From assembly GCF_029870595.1 (NCBI RefSeq), contig NZ_JAPDIR010000001.1:248001-312000 (forward strand): DNA of 64,000 bases, read 5' to 3'. This DNA is from Sphingomonas sp. CBMAI 2297 (GTDB lineage: Bacteria > Pseudomonadota > Alphaproteobacteria > Sphingomonadales > Sphingomonadaceae). The translations under genes and the position numbers were made by a program. The notes under the pieces were generated by a model. The model made no database searches, was not told the origin of the DNA, and saw nothing but the letters and a program-made list of their open reading frames with translations. This document shows, in pieces, positions 1 through 7,580 of the stretch (the first letter of the stretch is position 1; each line of letters begins with the position of its first letter).

Positions 1-2
1 TC

Positions 3-140
3 CGCTTCCCGCGCGCCGAGGCACCGGCGCAGCTGTTCGTCGATGCATATGGGCTGGGCGACGCCAAGGCGCGCCGCAAGCTCGATACATGGAAACCTTC
101 GGCGGGCGACCGCTGGACTATTCGCAAGGCACAGGCATGA
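3..140 (+). CDS. C-terminal end of an unidentified protein (cut by window edge)
   Basis: An open frame with G/C-rich third positions enters from the left edge and ends in TGA at 138-140. The visible 45 residues end in DRWTIRKAQA. The stop shares bases with the next ATG (ATGA), so the two genes are translationally coupled. The position suggests the E1 alpha subunit of the same dehydrogenase. However, the tail lacks the acidic MPxHL-type ending I would expect for E1 alpha, so I do not name it. The coding call is fairly firm; the identity is open. Confidence 0.5.
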   Translation, partial: RFPRAEAPAQLFVDAYGLGDAKARRKLDTWKPSAGDRWTIRKAQA

Positions 141-1180
141 CCGAGATGGTCACCGAAGCGGGTGCAACCACCCAGATGAACATGATCCAGGCGATCAATT
201 CCGCCATGGACGTGATGATGGCGCGCGATCCGAACGTGATCGTGATGGGCGAGGATGTCGGCTATTTCGGCGGCGTCTTCCGCGCCACTGCCGGGCTCCA
301 GGCCAAATACGGCAAGGCGCGCGCCTTCGACACCCCGATCACCGAGATCGGCATCATGGGCGTGGCGATCGGCATGGGCGCCTATGGCCTGCGCCCGGTG
401 CCCGAGATCCAGTTCGCCGATTACATCTATCCGGCGCTCGACCAGCTCGTCTCCGAAGCCGCGCGCCTGCGCTATCGCTCGGCGGCGGACTTCACCGCGC
501 CGATCACGATCCGCTCGCCCTATGGCGGCGGCATCTTCGGCGGCCAGACGCACAGCCAGTCGCCCGAGGGCATCTTCACCCATGTCTCGGGCATGAAGAC
601 GGTGATCCCCTCGACGCCCTATGACGCCAAGGGCCTGCTGATCGCGGCGATCGAGGACAACGACCCCGTGCTCTTCCTCGAGCCCAAGCGCATCTATAAC
701 GGCCCGTTCCACGGCCATTACGACCGCCCGGCCAAGACCTGGGCCGATCATCCCGGCGCGCAGGTGCCCCAGGGCTATTACCGCGTCGAGCTGGGCAAGG
801 CCGCGGTGGTCCGCCCGGGCGAGGCGGTGACGATCCTCTGCTACGGCACGATGGTCCATGTCGTCGCCAACACGGTCGAGGAACTGGGCGTCGACGCCGA
901 GATCGTCGACCTGCGCACGCTCGTCCCGCTCGACATCGCGACGATCGAGGAATCGGTGAAGAAGACCGGCCGCTGCCTGATCGTCCATGAGGCGACGCGC
1001 ACCTCGGGCTTCGGCGCCGAGCTCTCGGCCCAGGTGCAGGAGCGCTGCTTCTACCATCTCGAAGCGCCGATCGAGCGCGTCACCGGCTTCGACACGCCCT
1101 ACCCGCACAGCCTGGAATGGGCCTATTTCCCCGGCCCGGTCCGCATCGGCACCGCCCTCAAGAAGATCCTGAAGGACTAA
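137..1180 (+). CDS. bkdA2: Branched-chain 2-oxoacid dehydrogenase E1 component, beta subunit
   Basis: This is the beta subunit (347 aa) of the thiamine-diphosphate E1 enzyme. E1 decarboxylates 2-oxoacids from valine, leucine and isoleucine and passes the acyl group to E2 lipoate. Family landmarks run in order: the GEDVGYFGG segment near residue 37, TPITEIGIMG, the IQFADYI stretch, RSPYGGGIFGGQTHSQSPE, and a transketolase C-terminal domain with VDLRTLVPLD. The F-G-G-V-F and H-S-Q-S-P-E signatures fit the branched-chain type better than pyruvate dehydrogenase E1 beta. I chose the ATG at 137 because it overlaps the upstream stop as ATGA; an in-frame ATG at 89 lies inside the upstream gene. E2 follows one base after the TAA. 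Confidence 0.87.
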   Translation: MTEMVTEAGATTQMNMIQAINSAMDVMMARDPNVIVMGEDVGYFGGVFRATAGLQAKYGKARAFDTPITEIGIMGVAIGMGAYGLRPVPEIQFADYIYPALDQLVSEAARLRYRSAADFTAPITIRSPYGGGIFGGQTHSQSPEGIFTHVSGMKTVIPSTPYDAKGLLIAAIEDNDPVLFLEPKRIYNGPFHGHYDRPAKTWADHPGAQVPQGYYRVELGKAAVVRPGEAVTILCYGTMVHVVANTVEELGVDAEIVDLRTLVPLDIATIEESVKKTGRCLIVHEATRTSGFGAELSAQVQERCFYHLEAPIERVTGFDTPYPHSLEWAYFPGPVRIGTALKKILKD

Positions 1181-1181
1181 C

Positions 1182-2456
1182 ATGGCACGCTTCACCTTCC
1201 GCCTGCCGGACATCGGCGAAGGCATTGCCGAGGCCGAGATCGTCGCCTGGCACGTCAAGATCGGCGACAAGGTGTCGGAGGACCAGCAGGTCGCCGACAT
1301 GATGACCGACAAGGCCACGGTGGAGATGGAATCGCCCGTCTCCGGCGTGGTGGTCGAGCTGGCCGGCGAAGTCGGCGACCAGGTTGCGATCGGCTCGGCG
1401 CTGATGGTGATCGAAGTCGAGGGCGACGATGTTGTCGAGACGCCGGCCGCGGAACCGGCCGAGGCGGAGACGCCGGGTGTGGAGGAAGTCGTTGAGGCTG
1501 CTCCGGCGCCCGCACCCGCGCCCGCACCCATGCCCGCTCCGGAACCTGCGCCCGTCGCAGCATCCGAGCCCGTCGCGCACAAGCAGGTCCTCGCCAGCCC
1601 GGCGGTGCGCGCCCGCGCCAAGGATCTCGGCATCGACCTCGCCAGCGTGAAGGCGGACGGCAACCATGTCCGCCACGCCGATCTCGACGCCTATCTGCGC
1701 TACGGTAGCGGCCAGGGCTATCACGCCCCGCACGCCAGCCGCGCCCGCGAGGATCAGCCGATCAAGGTCATCGGCATGCGCCGCCGCATCGCCGAGAACA
1801 TGGCCGCATCGAAGCGCGCCATCCCGCATTTCACTTATGTCGACGAGATCGACGTGACCGCGCTGGAGGCGATGCGCGCCGACCTCAACGACAATCGCGG
1901 CCAGCGCCCCAAGCTGACCATGCTGCCGTTCCTCATCGTCGCGATCTGCCGGGCGCTGCCCGATTTCCCGATGATCAACGCGCGCTATGACGACGAGGCC
2001 GGGGTGGTCACGCGCCATGGCCGCGTCCATCTCGGCATGGCGGCGCAGACCGATGCGGGCCTGATGGTCCCGGTGATCCGCGACGCGCAGGACAAGAATG
2101 TCTGGCAGCTCGCCGCCGAGATCGGCCGCCTTGCAGAGGCCGCGCGCACCGGCAAGGCCAAGTCGGAGGAGCTGTCGGGCTCGACGCTCACCGTCACTTC
2201 GCTCGGCCCGCTCGGCGGCATCGCCACCACCCCGGTGATCAACCGGCCCGAAGTGGCGATCATCGGCCCGAACAAGATCGTCGAGCGCCCGATCTTCGCT
2301 AAGAATAGTCAGGGGGGCGACGAGATCGTCCGCGCCAAGCTGATGAACCTGTCGATCAGCTGCGACCACCGCGTGGTCGACGGCTGGGACGCGGCGAGCT
2401 TCGTCCAGGCAGTGAAGAAGCTGCTCGAGACTCCCGTCCTGCTGTTCGCGGATTGA
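1182..2456 (+). CDS. bkdB: Dihydrolipoamide acyltransferase (E2) of the branched-chain 2-oxoacid dehydrogenase complex
   Basis: E2 (424 aa) is the core of the complex and transfers acyl groups from lipoate to CoA. The N-terminal lipoyl domain carries the lipoylated lysine in MTDKATVEM (K44). An Ala/Pro linker of about 30 residues follows (APAPAPAPAP type). The peripheral E1/E3-binding domain starts at ASPAVRARAKDLGID. The catalytic domain ends with the CDHRVVDG motif, in which H396 and D400 are the expected catalytic residues. There is one lipoyl domain only. The gene begins one base after E1 beta, so they share an operon. No E3 gene is visible in the window. Confidence 0.92.
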   Translation: MARFTFRLPDIGEGIAEAEIVAWHVKIGDKVSEDQQVADMMTDKATVEMESPVSGVVVELAGEVGDQVAIGSALMVIEVEGDDVVETPAAEPAEAETPGVEEVVEAAPAPAPAPAPMPAPEPAPVAASEPVAHKQVLASPAVRARAKDLGIDLASVKADGNHVRHADLDAYLRYGSGQGYHAPHASRAREDQPIKVIGMRRRIAENMAASKRAIPHFTYVDEIDVTALEAMRADLNDNRGQRPKLTMLPFLIVAICRALPDFPMINARYDDEAGVVTRHGRVHLGMAAQTDAGLMVPVIRDAQDKNVWQLAAEIGRLAEAARTGKAKSEELSGSTLTVTSLGPLGGIATTPVINRPEVAIIGPNKIVERPIFAKNSQGGDEIVRAKLMNLSISCDHRVVDGWDAASFVQAVKKLLETPVLLFAD

Positions 2457-2459
2457 GCG

Positions 2460-3032
2460 GTGGCGGGGCGGGCCACCATCGCCGGTGCCGTCGCCGCCTC
2501 GCTTCCCGTCGCGATCGGCCTGTGGGTGGCGCTGCGCCACGGCCTGCCGCCGATCGCGGCCCAGCCGATGCTGTTCGCGCTTCAATGCTCGAGCGCGGTG
2601 GTGCTGCTCGCGCTCGTGCCGGGCATCGAGGCGGTTGCGCACGAGCGGCTGTTCCATCGCTCGATCGATCCCCTGGCCGGCGCCGATTCGCCGCGGCTGA
2701 TCGTCAACCAGCGCTACATCCAGAACACGCTGGAGCAGCTGGCGGTGCTGCTGCCCGGCCTGTTCCTGCTGGCGCATTACGAGCCCGACCTGCGCCTCGT
2801 CGCCGCCACCGCGATCCTGTGGACGCTCGGGCGCTGGGCATGGTGGGTCGGCTATCACATCCATCCGCTGTGGCGCGGGCTCGGCGTCTATTCGATGTTC
2901 CTCGGGATGGTCGTGCTGCTCTGGGGCGTCGGCCGGTTCGGGTTCGAGCTGGCCGGCTGGGCCGGCGTGGCGGCGCTGCTCGGCCCGTTCGCGCTGATCG
3001 AGCTCTGGCTCTTCCGGGTGCTCCGCCGCTAG
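2460..3032 (+). CDS. MAPEG-family integral membrane protein
   Basis: A 190-residue protein with about five hydrophobic spans and a GTG start three bases after the E2 stop. The segment RYIQNTLEQ (residues 85-93), followed by hydrophobic LLPGLFLLA and later RWAWWVGYH, is typical of the MAPEG family, whose members include glutathione S-transferase-like and leukotriene C4 synthase-like enzymes. Bacterial members mostly have unknown substrates. The close spacing places it at the end of the bkd operon, but a functional link is only inferred. Confidence 0.7.
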   Translation: MAGRATIAGAVAASLPVAIGLWVALRHGLPPIAAQPMLFALQCSSAVVLLALVPGIEAVAHERLFHRSIDPLAGADSPRLIVNQRYIQNTLEQLAVLLPGLFLLAHYEPDLRLVAATAILWTLGRWAWWVGYHIHPLWRGLGVYSMFLGMVVLLWGVGRFGFELAGWAGVAALLGPFALIELWLFRVLRR

Positions 3033-3041
3033 GATGCGGCA

Positions 3042-3542
3042 ATGCAAGACTCGCTTCAGTGGCGGCCGATGACGGCGGACGATCTCGACGGCGTCGTCGC
3101 GGTGGCCCGAACCGCCTTTCCCGATCATCCCGAAGGCCGCGCCTGCTTCGTCGAGCGGCTCGCGCTCGCGCCCGGCACCTGCTTCGTGCTGGCGGGCGAG
3201 GGGCGGGTGGCCGGCTATCTGATCGCCTATCCCTGGCCGCTGGAGGCGATCCCGCCGCTCGACACGCTGCTGGGCGCGCTGCCGGAAAAGCGGGACAGCT
3301 GGTATCTCCACGACCTGGCGCTGCTTCCCGAGGCGCGCGGCGGCGGCAATGCCCGGGCGGGGCTCGACCTGCTGTTCGGCGGGATCGACGCGCCGATCGC
3401 GCTCGTATCGGTGAACGAATCCGCCGCCTTCTGGGCGGCGCAGGGCTTCGCGCCGCTCGACAGCCCGGCGCTGAAGGCCAAGCTCTCCAGTTATGGCCCG
3501 CATGCGCGTTACATGGTGCGGCGCGTCACAAAGCCGGTGTAG
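3042..3542 (+). CDS. GNAT-family N-acetyltransferase
   Basis: A 166-residue single-domain protein. It shows the GNAT pattern: an N-terminal strand/helix with MTADDLDGVVAVARTAFPDHP, a central strand with WYLHDLALLPEARGGG (the acetyl-CoA pyrophosphate-binding Q/R-x-x-G-x-G/A region, here EARGGGNA), and a final strand with SVNESAAFWAAQGF. The substrate cannot be told from the sequence. It starts ten bases after the MAPEG gene and is followed nine bases later by a PP2C-like gene, so it probably belongs to the same transcript. Confidence 0.75.
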   Translation: MQDSLQWRPMTADDLDGVVAVARTAFPDHPEGRACFVERLALAPGTCFVLAGEGRVAGYLIAYPWPLEAIPPLDTLLGALPEKRDSWYLHDLALLPEARGGGNARAGLDLLFGGIDAPIALVSVNESAAFWAAQGFAPLDSPALKAKLSSYGPHARYMVRRVTKPV

Positions 3543-3551
3543 ACCGGGGCC

Positions 3552-4376
3552 ATGCACTTCGATCTTCTCCAGTCGATCAGCCTTGCCGGCGACGCTTCCG
3601 TTCCCAATGACGACCGCGCGGGCTTCGCGCGCACCCATGCCTGGGTGATCGACGGCGCCACCGATCTCGGCCCGCCGGGGCTGGTCGGCGCGCAGGGCGG
3701 CGCGGCCTGGCTGGCGAGCGTGGCGCACGCGGCGTTCACCGGCTCCGGCGCCGCGACGATCGGCACGCTCTATGCCGATGTCGCCGCGCACATCCTCGCC
3801 GCCTGGGAGCGCGACCGCACGCGCGATCCCGAGGATCGCTGGGAATATCCGCTCGCCTCCGCGCTCGCCGTCCGGCTGGGCGGCGAAGGGCTCGAGATCG
3901 GCTGGCTGGGCGATTGCGTCGGCTTTCTCCGCTCGGGCGGGAAGGTCGTGCGGCTCGGCCCGGAAAAGGAAATCCGCAATTCCGAGGCGGAGCGCGCCGC
4001 CAGCCTGGCCGAGCACGGCCTGGGCAGCCCCAAGCGCTCCGCGCCGATCCTCGCCAATCTCCGCGCGACGCGCGGGCGGACCGGGATGCGCGTGCTCAGC
4101 GTGGATCCCGGGCACATGGCGCAAGTCGATAGCGCGGGCATCGCCTGTGCGCCCGGCGACGAGGTCCTGCTGATGAGCGACGGCTATGCCGCGCTGATCG
4201 ACAGCTATGCCGCCTATGACGATGCCGCGCTGGTCGAGGCGATCCGCGCGCGCGGCCTTGCCGCCCTCGCGGAGGAACTGCGCGCGATCGAGCGCGCGGA
4301 TGCCGCCTGCACCCGCTTTCCGCGCTTCAAGGCGTCGGACGACGCCACCGCCCTGTGGCTCCGCATCGGAGGCTGA
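3552..4376 (+). CDS. PP2C-like Ser/Thr protein phosphatase
   Basis: A 274-residue protein resembling a compact PP2C (PPM) catalytic domain. Visible metal-site elements are ND-DR at residues 19-22, WVIDGATDLG near residue 34, the WLGDC strand in the middle and MSDGYAALID near residue 205. Such enzymes are metal-dependent phosphoserine/phosphothreonine phosphatases. No sensor or membrane segment is fused to it, and no partner kinase is seen nearby. It is two bases from the next gene. Confidence 0.7.
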   Translation: MHFDLLQSISLAGDASVPNDDRAGFARTHAWVIDGATDLGPPGLVGAQGGAAWLASVAHAAFTGSGAATIGTLYADVAAHILAAWERDRTRDPEDRWEYPLASALAVRLGGEGLEIGWLGDCVGFLRSGGKVVRLGPEKEIRNSEAERAASLAEHGLGSPKRSAPILANLRATRGRTGMRVLSVDPGHMAQVDSAGIACAPGDEVLLMSDGYAALIDSYAAYDDAALVEAIRARGLAALAEELRAIERADAACTRFPRFKASDDATALWLRIGG

Positions 4377-4377
4377 G

Positions 4378-4677
4378 ATGCACTGGATCCTGCGCTACGC
4401 CATCGCGCCCGACTATCTGGAGCGCCGCGCCGGCTTCCGCGACGCGCATCTGGCGCTGGCCTGGGAAAGCGCGGACACGGGCGCGCTGCTTCTGGGCGGC
4501 GCGGTCGGCGATCCGCCCGGGAGCGCCCTGCTGCTCTTCGCCAGCGAAGCGGCGGCGCGGGCCTTTGCCCAGGCCGATCCCTATGTCGCCAACGGGCTGG
4601 TCACGGGCTGGGAAGTGCTGCCCTGGAACACGGTGGTCGGCGGCGCGGCGGCGAACCCGGTGCGGCCCGCCGCCTGA
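4378..4677 (+). CDS. YciI-like small protein
   Basis: A 99-residue protein with the ferredoxin-like YciI pattern. It has an N-terminal strand MHWILRY, then R-x-x-F-R-x-A-H-L-x-x-A, a G-x-L-L-L-G-G segment, a strand ending LLLFAS, and EAAARAFAQADPYVANGLV. That last part matches the conserved D-P-Y/F-x-x-x-G-L-V region. YciI proteins have a conserved His-Asp pair and mostly unassigned roles. I chose the ATG at 4378, two bases after the phosphatase stop, because the conserved fold begins there. Confidence 0.75.
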   Translation: MHWILRYAIAPDYLERRAGFRDAHLALAWESADTGALLLGGAVGDPPGSALLLFASEAAARAFAQADPYVANGLVTGWEVLPWNTVVGGAAANPVRPAA

Positions 4678-4683
4678 GCCCCG

Positions 4684-5622
4684 CTAATCCCGGGCATAGA
4701 TCGAGCGGCTGAGCGCGTCGCGCACCTCGTCGCGGCCGGCGGTGATGCGCGCGCGGGCATCCCGGTCGATCGCGCCGGCCTGTTCGGCGACTGCCCGGCG
4801 GCGGGCGCCCAGCGCCGTGAAGGCCGCCGCATCGGCGCCGCTGCGGAAGCCGAAATAGCCATTGGCATTGTACCAGCTCCGGCGCGCGAGCAGCGTGCAC
4901 AGCTCGGCGGTGGCGTCGAGCATCGCCTGCTGGCTGGCGGGCAGCGGATCGGCCGCGGCATCGCCGACGATCCGGGCGATGCCCAGCTTCGCCGCCCTGG
5001 GCAGGCTGGCGCTCCCGATCTCCTCGGCCAGCGCCTTGCGTCGCGCCATGCGCGCCAGGCCCTGTTCGGCGACGAGCGCGCGGATCGGCGCGATCTCCTT
5101 GCAATTGCCGATCGCATGCGGGTTCTGCTGGAGCAGATAGGGGCTGTTGAGCGCGCCGGCGCCGAACTTGTCCAACGCGTCGCCCAGCGCGCGCTGCGCG
5201 GCGACATCGGCCTGCAGCGCCTCGGCATAGAGGCGCGAGACCGGCCCGCGCGCGGCCGCGCCGGCGGGCAGGAGCGGCGTGCCGTCCGCGGCCAGCTCGA
5301 TCTCGGCGAAGCTGCTCGCATCGGCGCGCGACTGGGTCTGGAACTGGCCGTGCGCGATCGCCGCCGCGCCGGCGCCGGCACCGATCAGCAATGCCAGCGA
5401 GCCGAGCTTCCATCCCAGATTCGCGTGGCGCGTCGTCGCCAGAAAGCCGATCAGCCACAGCACCAGCCCGGCCGCCGCGCCGCCGATCAGCAGCGCCGGA
5501 AACGGCAGCGGCGATCCGAAGCGCGGCCCCAGCAACGCCGCGAGCACCAGCACCGCGCCCCCGGCCAGAGTCGCGATCAGCGGATGGCCGTGCGGGCCTT
5601 CCTCATCCCAATTGTCCGACAT
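4684..5622 (-). CDS. Hypothetical membrane-anchored protein
   Basis: A 312-residue protein convergent with the YciI gene. Three hydrophobic segments lie in the first 100 residues (ATLAGGAVLVLAALLG, ALLIGGAAAGLVLWLIGFLA and LGSLALLIGAGAGAAAIAHG). A mainly helical, Ala-rich soluble region of about 200 residues follows and contains two cysteines (GNCKEI and AELCTLL). I do not recognise the family. The ATG at 5622 is chosen because the membrane region starts right after it; the longer open frame upstream runs across the rarD start. Confidence 0.6.
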   Translation of the reverse strand: MSDNWDEEGPHGHPLIATLAGGAVLVLAALLGPRFGSPLPFPALLIGGAAAGLVLWLIGFLATTRHANLGWKLGSLALLIGAGAGAAAIAHGQFQTQSRADASSFAEIELAADGTPLLPAGAAARGPVSRLYAEALQADVAAQRALGDALDKFGAGALNSPYLLQQNPHAIGNCKEIAPIRALVAEQGLARMARRKALAEEIGSASLPRAAKLGIARIVGDAAADPLPASQQAMLDATAELCTLLARRSWYNANGYFGFRSGADAAAFTALGARRRAVAEQAGAIDRDARARITAGRDEVRDALSRSIYARD

Positions 5623-5736
5623 GATTCCCCCAGTTCCCGGCGACAGCCTAGCGGGGAAGCGTTTCCGTGCAATCGCTTTGGCGGTCCCAAGCCGGCCTTG
5701 CTTGCGCCGCGGCGCCCGGCCGCGCAAGGAGCCCGC

Positions 5737-6645
5737 ATGACCAGCACCACCGTTACCGAGCGCGCGTCCGGGCGCCGGGGCCTCGCCCTTGCGATCGGCG
5801 CCTATGGCCTTTGGGGCTTCCTGCCGCTCTATTTCCACATCCTGGCCAGCGTGCCGGCGCTGCAGATCCTGGCGCACCGCATCGTCTGGTCGGTGCTGTT
5901 CCTCGGCGTGCTGGTCTTCGCGCTCGGCCGCGCGGGCGCGATCTGGCGGGCGGCGCGCGGGCGCACCCTGTTGCTGCTCTGCGCCAGCGCCGCGCTGATC
6001 GCGGTCAACTGGTTCGTCTATATCTGGTCGGTCGAGACCGGCCATGTGCTCGAGGCGAGCCTGGGCTATTTCATCAATCCGCTGGTCAATGTCGCGCTCG
6101 GCATGCTCGTGCTCGGCGAGCTGCTGCGGCGCTGGCAGGGCGTGGCGATCGCGGTGGCCGGCGCGGGCGTGCTGGTGATGGCGCTCGATGGCGGCGGCGC
6201 GATCCTGATCTCGCTCGCGCTCGCCTTCAGCTTCGGCCTCTACGGGCTCGTCCGCAAGGTGGTGGCCATCGATTCGCTGGGCGGGCTCACCGTGGAGACG
6301 ATCCTGCTGGTCCCCTTCGCCGCCGCCTGGCTGATCTACACCGCCGGGCAGGGGACGAGCGGCTTCGGCGTGTCGGCCGGGCAGAATGCGCTGCTCCTCG
6401 CCGCAGGCGTGATCACCGCGACGCCGCTGCTGATGTTCGCCGCCGCCGCCCGGCTGATGCCGCTCTCGATGCTGGGGCTGCTTCAATATATCGCGCCGAC
6501 CATCCAGTTCTTCATCGCGATCGCGCTGGGCGAGCCGCTGCGCACCGTGCACCTGATCACCTTCGCGCTGATCTGGGCGGGCTGCGCGCTCTATGCCTGG
6601 GACAGCCTCCGCGCCGCCCGCGCGCCCATGCCCGGCGACGCCTAG
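5737..6645 (+). CDS. rarD: RarD-type EamA transporter
   Basis: A 302-residue permease with about ten membrane spans made of two EamA repeats. The RarD signature is clear at the start: AYGLWGFLPLYFHIL, then ILAHRIVWS, then NWFVYIWSVETGHVLEASLGYFINPLVNV split over spans 3-5. RarD proteins were first linked to chloramphenicol sensitivity; the substrate is unknown. The gene is transcribed alone and is divergent from the membrane protein at 4684-5622. A strong inverted repeat follows its stop. Confidence 0.85.
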   Translation: MTSTTVTERASGRRGLALAIGAYGLWGFLPLYFHILASVPALQILAHRIVWSVLFLGVLVFALGRAGAIWRAARGRTLLLLCASAALIAVNWFVYIWSVETGHVLEASLGYFINPLVNVALGMLVLGELLRRWQGVAIAVAGAGVLVMALDGGGAILISLALAFSFGLYGLVRKVVAIDSLGGLTVETILLVPFAAAWLIYTAGQGTSGFGVSAGQNALLLAAGVITATPLLMFAAAARLMPLSMLGLLQYIAPTIQFFIAIALGEPLRTVHLITFALIWAGCALYAWDSLRAARAPMPGDA

Positions 6646-6650
6646 ATACT

Positions 6651-6669
6651 GCTTCAAATGTAGGATTTC
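6651..6669 (+). repeat. Copy 1 of a 19-base dispersed motif
   Basis: GCTTCAAATGTAGGATTTC just after rarD. It recurs with one mismatch at 9111-9129. Both copies flank the ArsR/SRPBCC operon in direct orientation and each is followed by inverted-repeat sequence. The function is unknown. Confidence 0.5.
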
Positions 6670-6670
6670 T

Positions 6671-6705
6671 CCTGGTGGAGTCGGCGGATGACCGACTCCG
6701 CCAGG
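6671..6705. repeat. Long inverted repeat after rarD
   Basis: A 14-base arm CCTGGTGGAGTCGG pairs with CCGACTCCGCCAGG (one G-T wobble) around a seven-base loop. No T-run follows, so it is not a classical terminator for rarD. It is either a REP-like palindrome linked to the 19-base motif just upstream or a factor-dependent termination/stability hairpin. It overlaps an in-frame ATG at 6688 that could otherwise extend ArsR. Confidence 0.55.
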
Positions 6706-6824
6706 CCCCTCGTCACGCCCGAAGCCCGTGCTGCCGCGGAAGCCGCGCGCGATGCCTTCTTCGCACGCGCGCGTGCCAACGGAATCAAGATTTCCGCGCC
6801 GGAATCACGCGAAACCGCCGAAAA

Positions 6825-6848
6825 ATATTCAACCGATCGGTTGACTAT
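6825..6848. promoter_or_regulatory. ArsR-type operator, upstream copy
   Basis: The core TCAACCGATCGGTTGA (6829-6844) is a perfect 16-base palindrome. The 24-base block around it aligns with a second block at 6865-6888 (identical ATATT left end, AACC/GGTTGA half-sites and AT right end). The centres are exactly 40 bases apart. ArsR-family repressors bind such imperfect palindromes, so autoregulation of the downstream operon is the natural inference. Confidence 0.7.
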
Positions 6849-6869
6849 TCCGGCGGCGAGCGGCATATT
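6841..6869 (+). promoter_or_regulatory. Predicted promoter of the ArsR operon (leaderless)
   Basis: TTGACT (6841-6846) and CATATT (6864-6869) are separated by 17 bases. The -35 box lies in the right half of operator 1 and the -10 box at the left edge of operator 2. Transcription would start close to 6876-6877, at the A of the ArsR ATG, giving a leaderless mRNA. This agrees with the absence of a Shine-Dalgarno sequence there. Confidence 0.55.
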
Positions 6870-6888
6870 AAACCACATGGTTGAACAT
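6865..6888. promoter_or_regulatory. ArsR-type operator, downstream copy over the start codon
   Basis: AACCA-CA-TGGTT (6871-6882) is an inverted repeat inside a 24-base block matching the upstream operator. The arsR ATG (6877-6879) sits at its centre. Repressor here would cover the -10 box, the transcription start and the translation start together. Confidence 0.65.
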
Positions 6889-7212
6889 CGACTCGACGCT
6901 ACCTTCCACGCGCTTGCCGACCCCACGCGGCGCGGCATGCTCGCGCATCTCTCGCTGGGCGAGAAATCGATCGGCGAGCTGGCCGAGCCTTTCGCGATGT
7001 CCTTTGCCGGGGCGGCCAAGCATGTGCGGGTGCTCGAGGGCGCGGGCCTGGTCGCTCGCCGCAAGGTGGGACGCAGCTATATGTGTGCCTTGAAGCCCGA
7101 TCCGCTCGCCGAGGCCGAGAAATGGCTGAAGCAGTGGGAGAAATTCTGGACCGTCCGCCTCGACGCGCTCGAAGCGATCCTCGCCGCGGACCAGCGGGAG
7201 AAGCCTGAATGA
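6877..7212 (+). CDS. ArsR-family winged-helix repressor
   Basis: A 111-residue DNA-binding protein with the usual ArsR start, LDATFHALADPTRRGMLAHLSLGEKSI. A recognition helix region FAMSFAGAAKHVRVLEGAGLV and a wing with RKVGRSYMCAL follow. No cysteine metal site is seen, so it is of the non-metal type often paired with SRPBCC proteins. I chose the ATG at 6877, not the in-frame ATG at 6688. The family N-terminus begins here, the promoter and both operators lie upstream of it, and the longer form would begin inside a hairpin. It overlaps the next gene by four bases (ATGA). Confidence 0.88.
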   Translation: MVEHRLDATFHALADPTRRGMLAHLSLGEKSIGELAEPFAMSFAGAAKHVRVLEGAGLVARRKVGRSYMCALKPDPLAEAEKWLKQWEKFWTVRLDALEAILAADQREKPE

Positions 7213-7580
7213 GCTATGTCGATGGTTATGTGCTCGCGGTGCCGAGCGGCAATCGGGAGCGGTACCGCGCCATGGCGGCGCGCGTCGCGAAAATCTTCGT
7301 CGAGCATGGCGCGCTGCGCGTGGTCGAGAATTGGGGCGACGACGTGCCCGGCGGCGAGCGTACCGATCTGAAGCGCGCGGTGGCGCTGCGGGAAGGCGAG
7401 GCCGTCGTCTTCTCCTGGGTCGAATGGCCGTCGAGGGAAGCGCGCGATCGCGGCAACGAAGCCATTGCCGCCGATCCCAGGCTCCAGCCCGACGCGGCCG
7501 ATGCCGACATCCTCGATCCCGGGCGCATGATCCATGGCGGGTTCGCCACCATTGTCGACGAAACGGGAGGCAAGGCATGA
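7209..7580 (+). CDS. DUF1428 (YbaA-like) protein
   Basis: A 123-residue dimeric ferredoxin-like (ABM-type) protein. The DUF1428 landmarks are MSYVDGYVLAVP at the start, then F-x-E-H-G-A-L-R-V-V-E-N-W-G-D-D, W-V-E-W-P-S-R-E-A-R-D, and the final DPGRMIHGGFATIVD. The biochemical role is unknown. The gene overlaps arsR and the VOC gene by four bases on each side, so expression should be tightly coupled. Confidence 0.85.
   Translation: MSYVDGYVLAVPSGNRERYRAMAARVAKIFVEHGALRVVENWGDDVPGGERTDLKRAVALREGEAVVFSWVEWPSREARDRGNEAIAADPRLQPDAADADILDPGRMIHGGFATIVDETGGKA

Noticed and set aside
89..136. Earlier start of E1 beta at 89
   Set aside because: It would overlap the upstream coding frame; the ATG at 137 forms the usual ATGA junction.
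1158..4124. A 988-codon open frame on the minus strand across bkdB and the following genes
   Set aside because: It is an antisense shadow of GC-rich genes: low-complexity Arg/His/Asp/Ala composition, no domain, and the plus-strand genes are clear.
6688..6876. N-terminal extension of ArsR from the ATG at 6688
   Set aside because: The promoter and both operators lie downstream of it, the start is inside a hairpin, and the family N-terminus begins at 6877.
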